Shown: positions 8,291 through 16,360, counted from the stretch's first letter. The stretch: 64,000 nt of DNA from Streptomyces olivochromogenes (GCF_021538895.1 NZ_JADDRL010000045.1:1-64000); one strand, 5' to 3'. Notes: generated by a model from the letters alone, not told the origin. A program made the numbers and translations.

Positions 8291-9438
8291 GGCGCGATCT
8301 CCGGTACCTCGATACGGCGGCCCTCGGCCGAGGACCTCAGGCCCAGCTCGGCGAGCTGGACGCCGCGGGCGCCGGCGAGGAGGTCCCAGTGGAAGGGGGC
8401 GTCGGCGTAGACGTGTTTGAGGAACAGCTCCCACTGGGCCTTGAAGCCGTTGTCGAACTCGGCGTTGTCCGGGACCTCCTGCCACTCGTCGCGGAAGGCC
8501 TCGGTGGCCGGGACGTCGGGGTTCCAGACGGGCCTGGGGGTGGCGGAGCGGTGCTGGACGCGGCACCTGCGCAGGCCCGCGACCGCCGAGCCCTCGGTCC
8601 CGTCGACCTGGAACTCGACCAGTTCGTCGCGGTTGACCCGGACCGCCCAGGAGGAGTTGATCTGGGCGACGGCGCCGCCCTCCAGCTCGAAGATGCCGTA
8701 GGCGGCGTCGTCGGCCGTCGCGTCGTAGGGCTTGCCCCGCTCGTCCCAGCGCTGCGGGATGTGGGTGGTGGCCAGGGCCTGGACGGAGGTCACCCGGCCG
8801 AACAGTTCATGGAGCACGTACTCCCAGTGCGGGAACATGTCGACGACGATGCCGCCGCCGTCCTCGGCGCGGTAGTTCCAGGAGGGGCGCTGGGCGGGCT
8901 GCCAGTCGCCCTCGAAGACCCAGTAGCCGAACTCGCCGCGGACGGACAGGATCCGCCCGAAGAAGCCGCCGTCGACGAGCCGCTTCAGCTTCAGCAGCCC
9001 CGGCAGGAAGATCTTGTCCTGGACGACGCCGTGCCGGACGCCCTTGCGGCGGGCCAGGCGGGCGAGGTCCAGCGCGCCCGCCAGTGCGGTGGCGGTGGGT
9101 TTCTCGGTGTAGATGTGCTTGCCCGCGGCGACGGCCTTCCTGATCGCCTCCTCGCGGGCGGAGGTGACCTGGGCGTCGAAGTAGATGTCCACGGTCGGGT
9201 CGGCGAGCACCGCCGGCACGTCCGTGGACACGTGCTCCAGCCCGTGCCGCTCGGCGATCTCGCGCAGGGCGTGCTCCCGGCGGCCGACCAGCACCGGCTC
9301 CGGCCAGAGCACGGTGCCGTCGCCGAGGTCGAGGCCGCCCTGGTCGCGCAGGGCGAGGATCGAGCGGACGAGGTGCTGGCGGTAGCCCATCCGCCCGGTC
9401 ACGCCGTTCATGGCGATACGCACCGTCTTGCGTGTCAC
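8287..9438 (-). CDS. Gfo/Idh/MocA family NAD(P)-dependent oxidoreductase
   Basis: The 383-residue protein has an N-terminal Rossmann fold (IAMNGVTGRMG near residue 8) and the family motif TEKPTA about 110 residues in. A C-terminal alpha/beta dimerisation and substrate domain follows. Members oxidise hydroxyl groups of sugars, inositols or sugar acids. It is the first gene of a minus-strand operon with the DUF993 aldolase and the isomerase. The GTG start is preceded by a strong ribosome-binding site (GAGAGGGGA) about six bases upstream. The divergent LacI-family gene across the 304-bp intergenic region is its probable regulator. The substrate is unknown. Confidence 0.88.
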   Translation of the reverse strand: MTRKTVRIAMNGVTGRMGYRQHLVRSILALRDQGGLDLGDGTVLWPEPVLVGRREHALREIAERHGLEHVSTDVPAVLADPTVDIYFDAQVTSAREEAIRKAVAAGKHIYTEKPTATALAGALDLARLARRKGVRHGVVQDKIFLPGLLKLKRLVDGGFFGRILSVRGEFGYWVFEGDWQPAQRPSWNYRAEDGGGIVVDMFPHWEYVLHELFGRVTSVQALATTHIPQRWDERGKPYDATADDAAYGIFELEGGAVAQINSSWAVRVNRDELVEFQVDGTEGSAVAGLRRCRVQHRSATPRPVWNPDVPATEAFRDEWQEVPDNAEFDNGFKAQWELFLKHVYADAPFHWDLLAGARGVQLAELGLRSSAEGRRIEVPEIAP

Positions 9439-9742
9439 GACATTCCCCTCTCAGGCGTGCGACGCCTGGATTGCCCGGTCTTCCCCGATGTCCCCGATCT
9501 CGCGGACGAGTCACGCAGCAAGCGCTTTCTAGCTAGGCAAACTAGCCTCGGATCCGTGACCCGGACAAGGCCGTATCCACATCGAGTTGTTCGAGGGGGC
9601 GAACAACGAGGGTCGAGGGCCGTAAGGTTCGCTCGAACTGCACCTACCGAGGCCGTGCAACCGAGACCTGTGCGCGGCCTGTGTAAGACGTCGTACGCCG
9701 CACGTGGACGTACGACGAGAAGCGCGACCAAAGGACGACGAG
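9439..9742. promoter_or_regulatory. Divergent promoter region with LacI-type operator and inverted repeats
   Basis: This region separates the Gfo operon (minus) and the LacI-family gene (plus). Positions 9520-9527 carry AAGCGCTT, the palindromic core typical of LacI/GalR operators, in the context GCAAGCGCTTTC. Immediately beside it, 9532-9546 is a perfect inverted repeat GCTAG-GCAAA-CTAGC. A further perfect 9-bp inverted repeat (CGTCGTACG, arms 9689-9697 and 9709-9717) ends 25 bases before the regulator start. No open frame in the region looks coding. Assigning the AAGCGCTT site to the adjacent regulator is inference from position and family. Confidence 0.5.
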
Positions 9743-10789
9743 ATGACGGTGACCCTGGCGGACGTGGCGGCCCGCGCCCAGGTCTCGCCCGCGACGGTGT
9801 CGCGCGTGCTGAACGGCAACTACCCGGTGGCCGCCTCCACGCGCGAGCGGGTGCTGCGGGCGGTGGACGAACTCGACTACGTCCTCAACGGCCCGGCGAG
9901 CGCGCTGGCGGCGGCGACCTCGGACCTGGTCGGCATCCTCGTCAACGACATCGCGGACCCCTTCTTCGGCATCATGGCCAGCGCGATCCAGGGCGAGATC
10001 GGCGGCCCCGGCGGGCGCGCGGGGGGCGAGCGGCTGGCCGTCGTCTGCAACACGGGGGGCTCGCCGGAGCGCGAACTGACCTATCTGACCCTGCTCCAGC
10101 GGCAGCGGGCCGCGGCGGTGGTGCTGACCGGCGGGGCCGTGGAGGACGCCCCGCACGCGGCGGCGGTGGCCGCCAAGCTCCGCAAGCTGACGGAGGCGGG
10201 CACGCGGGTCGTACTCTGCGGACGCCCGCCGGCCCCCGACACCCAGGCCGTCGCCCTCACCTTCGACAACCGCGGCGGCGCCCGGCAGTTGACCGAGCAC
10301 CTCATCGGCCTGGGCCACCGGCGCCTCGGCTACATCGCGGGCCCCGAGGAGCGGACCACGACCCGGCACCGGCTGGAGGGACACCGGGCCGCCCTGGAGG
10401 CGGCGGGCATAGCCGAGGACCCGCGCTGGACGGTGCACGGCCGCTACGACCGGCGCTCCGGCTACGAGGCGACGCTGGAACTGCTGCGCAGGGACCCGTC
10501 CCTGACCGCGGTGGTCGCCGCGAACGACTCCGTCGCGCTGGGCGCGTGCGCGGCCCTGCGGGACTCCGGCCTGCGCATCCCCGACGACGTCTCCGTCGCC
10601 GGCTTCGACGACCTCCCGTTCAGCGTCGACACGGTGCCGTCCCTGACGACGGTGCGCCTCCCGCTGTCCGAGGCCGGGGCGCGCGCCGGCCGCATCGCGA
10701 TGGGCCGCGAGGAACCGCCGCCCGGGGGGATCGCGACGGTGCGCGGGGAGCTGATGGTGCGGGGGTCCTCGGGCGGGCCCCGGAAGTAA
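9743..10789 (+). CDS. LacI/GalR-family transcriptional regulator
   Basis: The 348-residue protein has an N-terminal helix-turn-helix, LADVAARAQVSPATVSRVLNG, with the hinge helix segment ASALAAATS further on. A periplasmic-binding-protein-like effector domain follows (VGILVNDIADPFFG, VAGFDDLPFS, TTVRLP). An upstream GTG at 9704 is in frame, but the ATG at 9743 follows AAAGGA at proper spacing and begins the conserved HTH, so it was chosen. It diverges from the Gfo/DUF993/isomerase operon and probably represses it until a sugar-type inducer binds. Compared with most paralogues, the segment after the second strand (GGPGGRAGGERL) looks like a small Gly-rich insertion. Confidence 0.88.
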   Translation: MTVTLADVAARAQVSPATVSRVLNGNYPVAASTRERVLRAVDELDYVLNGPASALAAATSDLVGILVNDIADPFFGIMASAIQGEIGGPGGRAGGERLAVVCNTGGSPERELTYLTLLQRQRAAAVVLTGGAVEDAPHAAAVAAKLRKLTEAGTRVVLCGRPPAPDTQAVALTFDNRGGARQLTEHLIGLGHRRLGYIAGPEERTTTRHRLEGHRAALEAAGIAEDPRWTVHGRYDRRSGYEATLELLRRDPSLTAVVAANDSVALGACAALRDSGLRIPDDVSVAGFDDLPFSVDTVPSLTTVRLPLSEAGARAGRIAMGREEPPPGGIATVRGELMVRGSSGGPRK

Positions 10790-10814
10790 AGGGCCCGGAA
10801 GTAGGGTCTTTCGT

Positions 10815-11170
10815 TTGGATCAGGCCGAGGTCGCCTGCCCGGAGTGCGGCGCGGCGGTGTTCGTGTGCGGCGGGCGGATACCGGGCGAGGTACGGGAGCG
10901 GATGCTGGCCGCGCAGGGGCGGGCCGTGCTGCGCTGGGGACCTCTCCGGTCGCCCGGGGGGCCGTCCTGCGGGTGCTCCGGAAGACCCTCGGGCTCGGGT
11001 TGGCCGAGGTCAAAGGGGTGCCGGAGCAGGTGCTTTGCGGGGAGTACGGCGGGACCCGGCCCGAGACGGAGCTGCTCGCGCGGCGGCTGCGGGCCGCCGG
11101 CGTCGATGCCGTCGCTGACGAGGGCGCGTCCGGGCCCCACGACACCCACGACAGCGACGGCACGCGGTAG
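10815..11170 (+). pseudogene. Frameshifted zinc-ribbon/L7-L12 C-terminal-like protein gene
   Basis: A first frame starting at TTG 10815 encodes MDQAEVACPECGAAVFVC, a CxxC zinc-ribbon-like start, and continues sensibly to ERMLAAQGRAVL. It then degenerates into Ser/Gly/Arg-rich sequence. A second frame, shifted by one base, encodes LRKTLGLGLAEVKG and TELLARRLRAAGVDA, which resemble the C-terminal domain of ribosomal protein L7/L12, and stops at 11170. Adding one G to the G6 run at 10956-10961 joins the two into a protein of about 119 residues. The gene is therefore a recent pseudogene, a sequencing error in the homopolymer, or less likely a frameshifted gene. The function of intact relatives is unknown. 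Confidence 0.6.
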
Positions 11171-11232
11171 ACCGCCGCACGGGCATGGACGCGCCACGCC
11201 CCGGCGGCTTAGCCTCGGAGCGACGGTATCTC

Positions 11233-11243
11233 TGACTGAGTCA
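11233..11243. promoter_or_regulatory. Palindrome upstream of the MarR-GNAT gene
   Basis: The perfect palindrome TGACT-G-AGTCA lies 23 bases upstream of the ATG of the MarR-GNAT gene. Its position between promoter and start suits an autoregulatory MarR operator. The motif is short and no second copy was noticed, so the assignment is tentative. Confidence 0.35.
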
Positions 11244-11266
11244 ACCATCCGGGGAGCCGACCAACC

Positions 11267-12202
11267 ATGAGCGTCCAGGACATCCGCGCCTTCAACCGCT
11301 TCTACACGAACGTCATCGGCGCCCTCGACTACGGCCGCCACCTCTACGCCCCGTACACCCTCACCGAGTCCCGCGTGCTGTACGAACTGGCGCACTCCCC
11401 GCGTACCGACGCGGCGGACCTGCGCGCCGAGCTCTCGCTGGACGCCGGCTATCTGAGCCGGATCCTGAACAAGTTCGAGCAGGACGGGCTCGTCGAACGG
11501 TCGGCCTCGGAGAAGGACCCGCGCCGCCGGCACATCGCGCTCACCCCGCGCGGGCGGGAGGCCGCCGAACTGCTCGACGAGCGGGCGCGGGAGACGGTCG
11601 GCTCGCTGCTGGGGACCGTGCCGCCGGCCGACCGGCCCCGGCTCGCGGAGGCGATGCGCACGATCCGCGCCATCCTCGGCGAGGGGCGCGGCGGGGAGCC
11701 CCCGGACGTCGTGCTGCGCGAGCCCGGCCCCGGCGACCTCGGCTGGATCGTGCAGCGCAACGCCGCGCTGTACGCCGCCGAGTACGGATGGAACGCCGAC
11801 TACGAGGGGCTGGTCGCGCGGATCGTCGCCGACTTCGCGCAGGACCACGACCCGCATCTGGAGCGGGTCTGGATCGCCGAGAGCGGGGGAGGGCGGCCCG
11901 TGGGATGCGTGATGTGCGTACGGGACGAGGCCCCGGGCACGGCCCGGCTGCGGCTCCTGCTCGTCGAGCCCGACGCGCGCGGGCTCGGCATCGGCGACCG
12001 GCTGGTCGAGGCGGTCGTCGACTTCGCCCGCGGCGTCGGCTACCGCGAGCTGGTCCTGTGGACCAACGACGTGCTCTCCTCCGCCCGCCGTATCTACCAG
12101 CGCCACGGCTTCGCCCTCGTCGGCGAGCAGCCGCACCGCTCCTTCGGAAAGGACTTGAACGGTCAGGACTGGCGCCTGGATCTGCACGAATCGGGCGAGT
12201 GA
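11267..12202 (+). CDS. MarR-type HTH / GNAT N-acetyltransferase fusion protein
   Basis: The 311-residue protein joins two domains. Residues about 1-145 form a MarR winged helix (LDAGYLSRILNKFEQDGLVER recognition region, then a DPRRRHIALT wing). Residues about 150-305 form a GNAT acetyltransferase with acetyl-CoA-binding motif A (LLVEPDARGLGIGDRLV) and the terminal YQRHGF motif. GNAT enzymes transfer acetyl from acetyl-CoA to amines, and the fused form is common in actinobacteria and some proteobacteria. The ATG follows GGGGAG at good spacing. Substrate and regulon are unknown. Fusion suggests that DNA binding and acetylation respond to the same small molecule, which is inference. Confidence 0.88.
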   Translation: MSVQDIRAFNRFYTNVIGALDYGRHLYAPYTLTESRVLYELAHSPRTDAADLRAELSLDAGYLSRILNKFEQDGLVERSASEKDPRRRHIALTPRGREAAELLDERARETVGSLLGTVPPADRPRLAEAMRTIRAILGEGRGGEPPDVVLREPGPGDLGWIVQRNAALYAAEYGWNADYEGLVARIVADFAQDHDPHLERVWIAESGGGRPVGCVMCVRDEAPGTARLRLLLVEPDARGLGIGDRLVEAVVDFARGVGYRELVLWTNDVLSSARRIYQRHGFALVGEQPHRSFGKDLNGQDWRLDLHESGE

Positions 12203-12220
12203 CCGGTAGTGTCGCTGAGC

Positions 12221-13021
12221 ATGAAGCTGGCCTTCTCCACCCTCGGTGTCCCCGGCCTGCCCGTACCGGAGGTACTGGCGCTCGCGACCGCGCACGGCTA
12301 CCACGGAGTCGAGCTGCGCGCCCATCCGGAGGAGCCGGTGAACCCGGGCCTCGGACCGGCCGAACGGGCGGACGTGGCCGCCGAGTTCAAGGCGGCGGGG
12401 GTCGAGATCCTGTCGGTCGCCGGATACACCCGCGTCGCCGCGCCCGGCGAGGACGGACCTGTGGTCGAAGAGGTCCGGCGGCTCCTCGACCTGGCCCACG
12501 ACCTGGGCGCCCCCTTCGTCCGCGTCTTCCCCGGCGCCGACCCCGACCAGTCGCGCGAGGACGCCGACGCCACGGCCGCCCGCCGGCTGGGCACCGCCGC
12601 CGAGCACGCCTCCGCCCTCGGCGTCCGCATCCTCGTCGAGACCCACGACTCGCACCGCACCGGCGCCGACGCGATCCGCGTCCTGGGCCGGGTCGGCCAC
12701 CGCCAGGTCGGCGCGCTGTGGGACGTGATGCACACCTGGCTGGGCGGCGAGCAGCCCTCGGAGACGTACGCGGCGCTCTCCCCGTACCTCGGATACGTCC
12801 AGGTCAAGGACATCGCCTCGGCCGAGGACACCACCCCGCTGCCGCTCGGCCGGGGCGTGCTGCCGCTGACCGAGTGCGTGGACGTGCTCTCCCGGCACGG
12901 CTGGGACGGCTGGCTGTGCTGGGAGTACGAGAAGCGGTGGTACGAGGCGGTGACCCCGCTTCCGGAGCTGCTGGGCGCGGGCCGGGACCACCTCGCCCGG
13001 CTGCTCAGCGACGCCGCCTGA
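12221..13021 (+). CDS. Sugar phosphate isomerase/epimerase (TIM barrel), second copy
   Basis: The protein has 266 residues from the ATG at 12221 (MKLAFSTLGVPG); a GTG at 12209 would add four residues, and neither start has a clear ribosome-binding site. It is an AP-endonuclease-2-like TIM barrel with candidate metal or proton-shuttling segments VELRAHPEE, ILVETHDSH, LWDVMHTW, VQVKDI and CWEYEKRW. It is not closely similar to the isomerase at 6294-7142. It starts 18 bases after the MarR-GNAT gene and may share its transcript. The specific substrate cannot be told. Confidence 0.82.
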   Translation: MKLAFSTLGVPGLPVPEVLALATAHGYHGVELRAHPEEPVNPGLGPAERADVAAEFKAAGVEILSVAGYTRVAAPGEDGPVVEEVRRLLDLAHDLGAPFVRVFPGADPDQSREDADATAARRLGTAAEHASALGVRILVETHDSHRTGADAIRVLGRVGHRQVGALWDVMHTWLGGEQPSETYAALSPYLGYVQVKDIASAEDTTPLPLGRGVLPLTECVDVLSRHGWDGWLCWEYEKRWYEAVTPLPELLGAGRDHLARLLSDAA

Positions 13022-13129
13022 GGCACGCCCGGGCCGTCACACGAATATCGACTGGTCGGGGCGGCGAGGGCCCGGTTAGTCTCCGCCGGTGACTCAGCCA
13101 CCCTCCGCGCCGCGCCCCGTCATGCCCTC

Positions 13130-14362
13130 ATGAGCCTGACGCGTTCCCTCATCGACGTCAGGCCGCTGCGCACCTCCCCCGTCTTCCGGCGGCTGCTGAT
13201 CGGCCGGACGGTGTCCTCGCTCGGCGGCTTCCTGACCATGGTCACCGTCATGTACCAGGTCTGGGACATGACCCGCAGCACGGCGTGGACCGGTGCGGTC
13301 GGGCTGGCGCAGGCGCTGCCGATGGTCGCTTTCGGCCTGTTCGCCGGGGCGTGGGTGGACCGGGCCGACCGGCGGCGGATCTATCTGACGGCGACCACCG
13401 GCCAGGCGGCCTGCTCGGTCCTGCTGGCCGTGCAGGGCTTCACCGGCCACGTCCCGGTCGCCGCCGTACTCGCGCTGGTCGCCGCGCAGTCCTGCTTCGG
13501 CGCGCTCGGCGCCCCGGCGGCGGGCGTGTTCGTGCCCCGGCTGCTGCCCAAGGACCAGGTGGCCGCCGGACTGGCCCTCAACCAGATCACCGCCCAGTCG
13601 ATGATGCTGGTCGGCCCCGCGCTGGCGGGCGTCCTGCTGGGCTGGCTGGGCATCGGCGCCTGCTATCTGCTGGACGCCCTGAGCTTCGGTCTCTCCTTCT
13701 ACGGCGCCTTCGGCCTGCCCGCGCTGCCGCCCGAGGGCGAGCCGTCGCGGTCGGGGCTGCACGGTGTGCTGGACGGGCTGCGCTTCCTGGCCGGGCACCG
13801 GGTGGTGCGCGGGGCGCTCGTCACCGACCTCGCGGCCACCGTCCTGTCCTTCCCGGTCAGCCTCTTCCCGCTGGTCAACGCCGAGCGCTTCGGGGACGAC
13901 CCGCGCACGCTGGGCCTGTTCCTGTCGGCGATGGCGGTCGGCGGCATAGGGGCGACGGGCCTGTCCGGCGCGGTGACCCGGCTCGGCCGGCCGGGCGCGG
14001 TGATGCTGTGCGGGGCGGGAGCGTGGGGCGCCGCGCTCGTGCTGTTCGGGCTGTCCACCGACCCGTGGGTGGGCCTCGGGCTGTTGGTCCTGGCCGGGGC
14101 GGCCGACGCCACCTCCGTGGTCTCCCGCTCCACGATCGTGCAGACCCGTACCCCCGACGCCCTCCTGGGCCGGGTCACGGCGGCCGAGACGATCGTCGGG
14201 CAGGCGGGCCCCAGCCTCGGCAATGTGCGCGGCGGTCTGATCGCCGGCTGGTCCTCCGGCACCACCGCCCTGATCAGCGGCGGCCTGATGTGCGTGCTGG
14301 CGGTCGCGGCGGTGGCCGCGTCGACACCCGAACTGCGCGACGGGGCCACGCCCGGGTCGTGA
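13130..14362 (+). CDS. Major facilitator superfamily transporter (EntS/MdtH-like exporter)
   Basis: The 410-residue, very hydrophobic protein has roughly twelve predicted membrane helices. The conserved loop between helices 2 and 3 reads AGAWVDRADRRRIYL, close to the GxxxDRxxRR motif of MFS exporters. It resembles the enterobactin-exporter type (EntS-like) of drug or siderophore antiporters. It is convergent with the aroA-like gene, only 13 bases between stops. The exported compound is unknown. Of two nearby ATG codons, the one at 13130 gives the frame; no strong Shine-Dalgarno sequence is visible. Confidence 0.85.
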   Translation: MSLTRSLIDVRPLRTSPVFRRLLIGRTVSSLGGFLTMVTVMYQVWDMTRSTAWTGAVGLAQALPMVAFGLFAGAWVDRADRRRIYLTATTGQAACSVLLAVQGFTGHVPVAAVLALVAAQSCFGALGAPAAGVFVPRLLPKDQVAAGLALNQITAQSMMLVGPALAGVLLGWLGIGACYLLDALSFGLSFYGAFGLPALPPEGEPSRSGLHGVLDGLRFLAGHRVVRGALVTDLAATVLSFPVSLFPLVNAERFGDDPRTLGLFLSAMAVGGIGATGLSGAVTRLGRPGAVMLCGAGAWGAALVLFGLSTDPWVGLGLLVLAGAADATSVVSRSTIVQTRTPDALLGRVTAAETIVGQAGPSLGNVRGGLIAGWSSGTTALISGGLMCVLAVAAVAASTPELRDGATPGS

Positions 14363-14375
14363 CCCGCGGCCGGAC

Positions 14376-15614
14376 TCAGGCCAGCGCGGCCGCCAACTGC
14401 CCGAACGCCTCGTGGAATCCCGGGAACGTCTTCCGTACGCAGCCGGGGTCGTCGTACGACATCCCCGGCACCCGCAGCCCGGTCACCGCGAAGGACATGA
14501 CGACGCGGTGGTCACCGTACGAGGTGATCCGCACGTCGGGCCGGGGCTCGCCCGGCCGGATCTCGATCAGGTCCGGGCCGGTGGTCACGGCCACCCCCAG
14601 CCGCCGGAGGTTCTCCGCGCAGGCCTCCAGCCGGTCGCACTCCTTCACGCGGGTGTTGGCCACGTCCTCGATGCGGACCGGGCCGGAGGCGAACGGGGCG
14701 ATGGCCGCCAGCGTGGGCATCGTGTCGGAGATGTCCCGCATGTTGACCGTGACGCCGCGCAGCACGCCCGTCCCGCGCACCGTCGTGCGATCCGCGGCGA
14801 CCTCGACCTCCGCGCCCATCCGCCGCAGTACGTCCACGAAGCCCAGGTCGCCCTGCAGCGCGCCCGTCCCCAGCCCCGGCACCGTCACCTCGGCGCCGGG
14901 TGTCACGGCGGCCGCCGCGAAGAAGTAGCTGGCGGTCGACGCGTCCGGCTCCACCGCGTAGGTCGCGGCCCGGTAGCCGCCGGGCGGGACCACGAAGACG
15001 TCGCCCTCCCGCCGTACCTCCACGCCGAAGGCCCGCATCATCGCGATCGTGATCTCCACGTACGGCGCCGAGACCAGGTCCGTGACCCGGACGCGCAGTC
15101 CCTTGCGGGTCAGCGGGCCGAGCAGCAGCAGCGCGGTGAGGTACTGCGAGGACTGGCCCGCGTCCAGGACCACCTCCCCGCCCTCGACGCCGGCCGCCTC
15201 GATACGCAGCGGGTGGTGGCCCTCGGCCTCCTCGTGGCGCAGGTCCACGCCCAGGTCGCGCAGGGCCCGGGTGAGCGGGAGCAGGGGGCGGCGGCGCATC
15301 TGGGGGGAGGCGTCGAAGCGGTAGCTGCCGTGGCCCGCGGCCGCCAGGGCGGGCAGGAAGCGGGCCGTCGTCGCGCCGTCCCGGCAGTAGACCTCGGCCT
15401 CGCGCACCGCGGGCCCCTGGGGGCGGCCGTCGATCTGCCAGGTGTCCGGGGTACGGCCCACGCGGTAGCCGAGCCGGGTCAGCCCCTCGGCGAAGCCCTC
15501 GGTGTCGTCCGAGCGCAACGGCCGTACGAGCGTGGTGACGCCGTCGGCCGCGGCCGCCAGGAACAGGGCGCGGGCGGTGATGGACTTGGAACCGGGAACG
15601 TCGACTACGGGCAT
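14376..15614 (-). CDS. aroA: EPSP synthase-family protein (AroA paralogue)
   Basis: The family reaction transfers enolpyruvyl from PEP to shikimate-3-phosphate. From the ATG at 15614 (MPVVDVPGSKSI) the protein has 412 residues. An open frame continues upstream but is made of the repeat-rich non-coding DNA described separately. Visible EPSPS features are GSKSITARAL (substrate Lys), DGATTARFL, SSQYLTALLL, RVKECDRLE, GDHRVVMSFAV and CVRKTFPGF. From memory, the housekeeping Streptomyces AroA starts with VHVPGSKSVTNRAL and has a different C-terminus. This copy looks like the second, divergent class, so a duplicate shikimate role or a specialised enolpyruvyl transfer is possible. It is flanked by an exporter and a glycosidase, not by aromatic genes. 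Confidence 0.82.
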   Translation of the reverse strand: MPVVDVPGSKSITARALFLAAAADGVTTLVRPLRSDDTEGFAEGLTRLGYRVGRTPDTWQIDGRPQGPAVREAEVYCRDGATTARFLPALAAAGHGSYRFDASPQMRRRPLLPLTRALRDLGVDLRHEEAEGHHPLRIEAAGVEGGEVVLDAGQSSQYLTALLLLGPLTRKGLRVRVTDLVSAPYVEITIAMMRAFGVEVRREGDVFVVPPGGYRAATYAVEPDASTASYFFAAAAVTPGAEVTVPGLGTGALQGDLGFVDVLRRMGAEVEVAADRTTVRGTGVLRGVTVNMRDISDTMPTLAAIAPFASGPVRIEDVANTRVKECDRLEACAENLRRLGVAVTTGPDLIEIRPGEPRPDVRITSYGDHRVVMSFAVTGLRVPGMSYDDPGCVRKTFPGFHEAFGQLAAALA

Positions 15615-16283
15615 GCCCACATGATCCGACGCCCCCCACCCCAACCGCCGAACCGTCCGCCGACTGGACCACACGGAAACCCCCACCGGCCGACCCACAC
15701 CCCGAGCCACCCGCCAACCCGCCCAAGCACCGGGGCGCCCACGGACCGGCCCGCACACCGAGGCATCCGCCGCCAGGACAACGAGCCGAGCCGTCCGCCG
15801 CGCGGATCGGGCGCTCCACAACATCCATCGACCGGCCCGCACGCCGAGCCTTCCGCCGGCCGGCCCACGTGCTGGACCGCACGCCAAGCCTTCCGCCGAC
15901 CGGACAACCAGCCGAGCCACCCGCCGACCGGATCACGCGCTCCACAACGTCCATCGACCAGGCCGCACGCCAGTGCAACCGCCGACCGGACCGAACCCGC
16001 CGCACCCCCCCACCGAGCGGCCCCCGTGCCGTCGCAGCCGTCTCCCCCTGCTCCCCCTCACCAACTTCCGGGAATCGGGGCGTGGTGGGGAACCCGGGCC
16101 CGGTCGGGGTCGTCGAATCGGCAGGCTGTCGGACGAGTCTTCGCAGTACGGTGTCGGCCCTCGCTGCTGGCTGCGATCGCTGACCACCCTCTCCGCCGTA
16201 CTGCGGCCGGCAGCACGCCGTCATCGGCGCGCCCCCCTCCAACTGCGCCGATGGCGGCCCCTCGACGGTTACTGTGCGGTGCC
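15615..16283. repeat. Non-coding stretch with degenerate GC-rich direct repeats
   Basis: No convincing gene is present. From about 15640 to 16010 a short unit related to gccgagccntccgccgaccgg recurs about eight times with substitutions. Two 35-bp copies at 15811-15845 and 15937-15971 differ at only three positions and lie 126 bp apart, with similar flanks. Another pair, starting near 15836 and 15874, shares cgcacgcc-agccttccgccg. The remainder (16010-16283) shows no repeats and no obvious RNA gene. The repeats lie directly upstream of the aroA paralogue and keep its frame open, giving a false N-terminal extension rich in Gly, Arg, Pro and Val. Confidence 0.6.
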
Positions 16284-16330
16284 TTGACTGGCAGAAACTT
16301 CCCGGATATTGGTGATTCCTCGGAAGTTTC
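16284..16330 (+). promoter_or_regulatory. Promoter with 9-bp inverted repeat upstream of GH3 gene
   Basis: TTGACT at 16284-16289 and GATATT at 16305-16310 could be -35 and -10 elements, though the 15-base spacing is short. A perfect inverted repeat, GAAACTTCC (16294-16302) and GGAAGTTTC (16322-16330), straddles the putative -10 region and suggests an operator. Similar GAAA/TTTC half-sites occur in promoters of Streptomyces polysaccharide-degrading enzymes; the regulator is not identified. Confidence 0.4.
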
Positions 16331-16360
16331 CTTCAGCGTTCTCCTCCGGAAGGAGCGCAC

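Noticed and set aside
8291..8566. N-terminal extension of the DUF993 gene
   Set aside because: It would run through the coding sequence of the oxidoreductase in another frame; the GTG at 8290 gives the normal four-base overlap.
10750..10812. Attenuator or operator in the repeated CCCGGAAGTA between the LacI-type gene and the frameshifted gene
   Set aside because: Two copies of a 10-base direct repeat overlap the stop codon, but no stem or spacing suggests function.
15615..15920. N-terminal extension of the aroA paralogue
   Set aside because: The extension is encoded by the degenerate repeat DNA and is Gly/Arg-rich. The EPSPS family N-terminus begins at the ATG at 15614.
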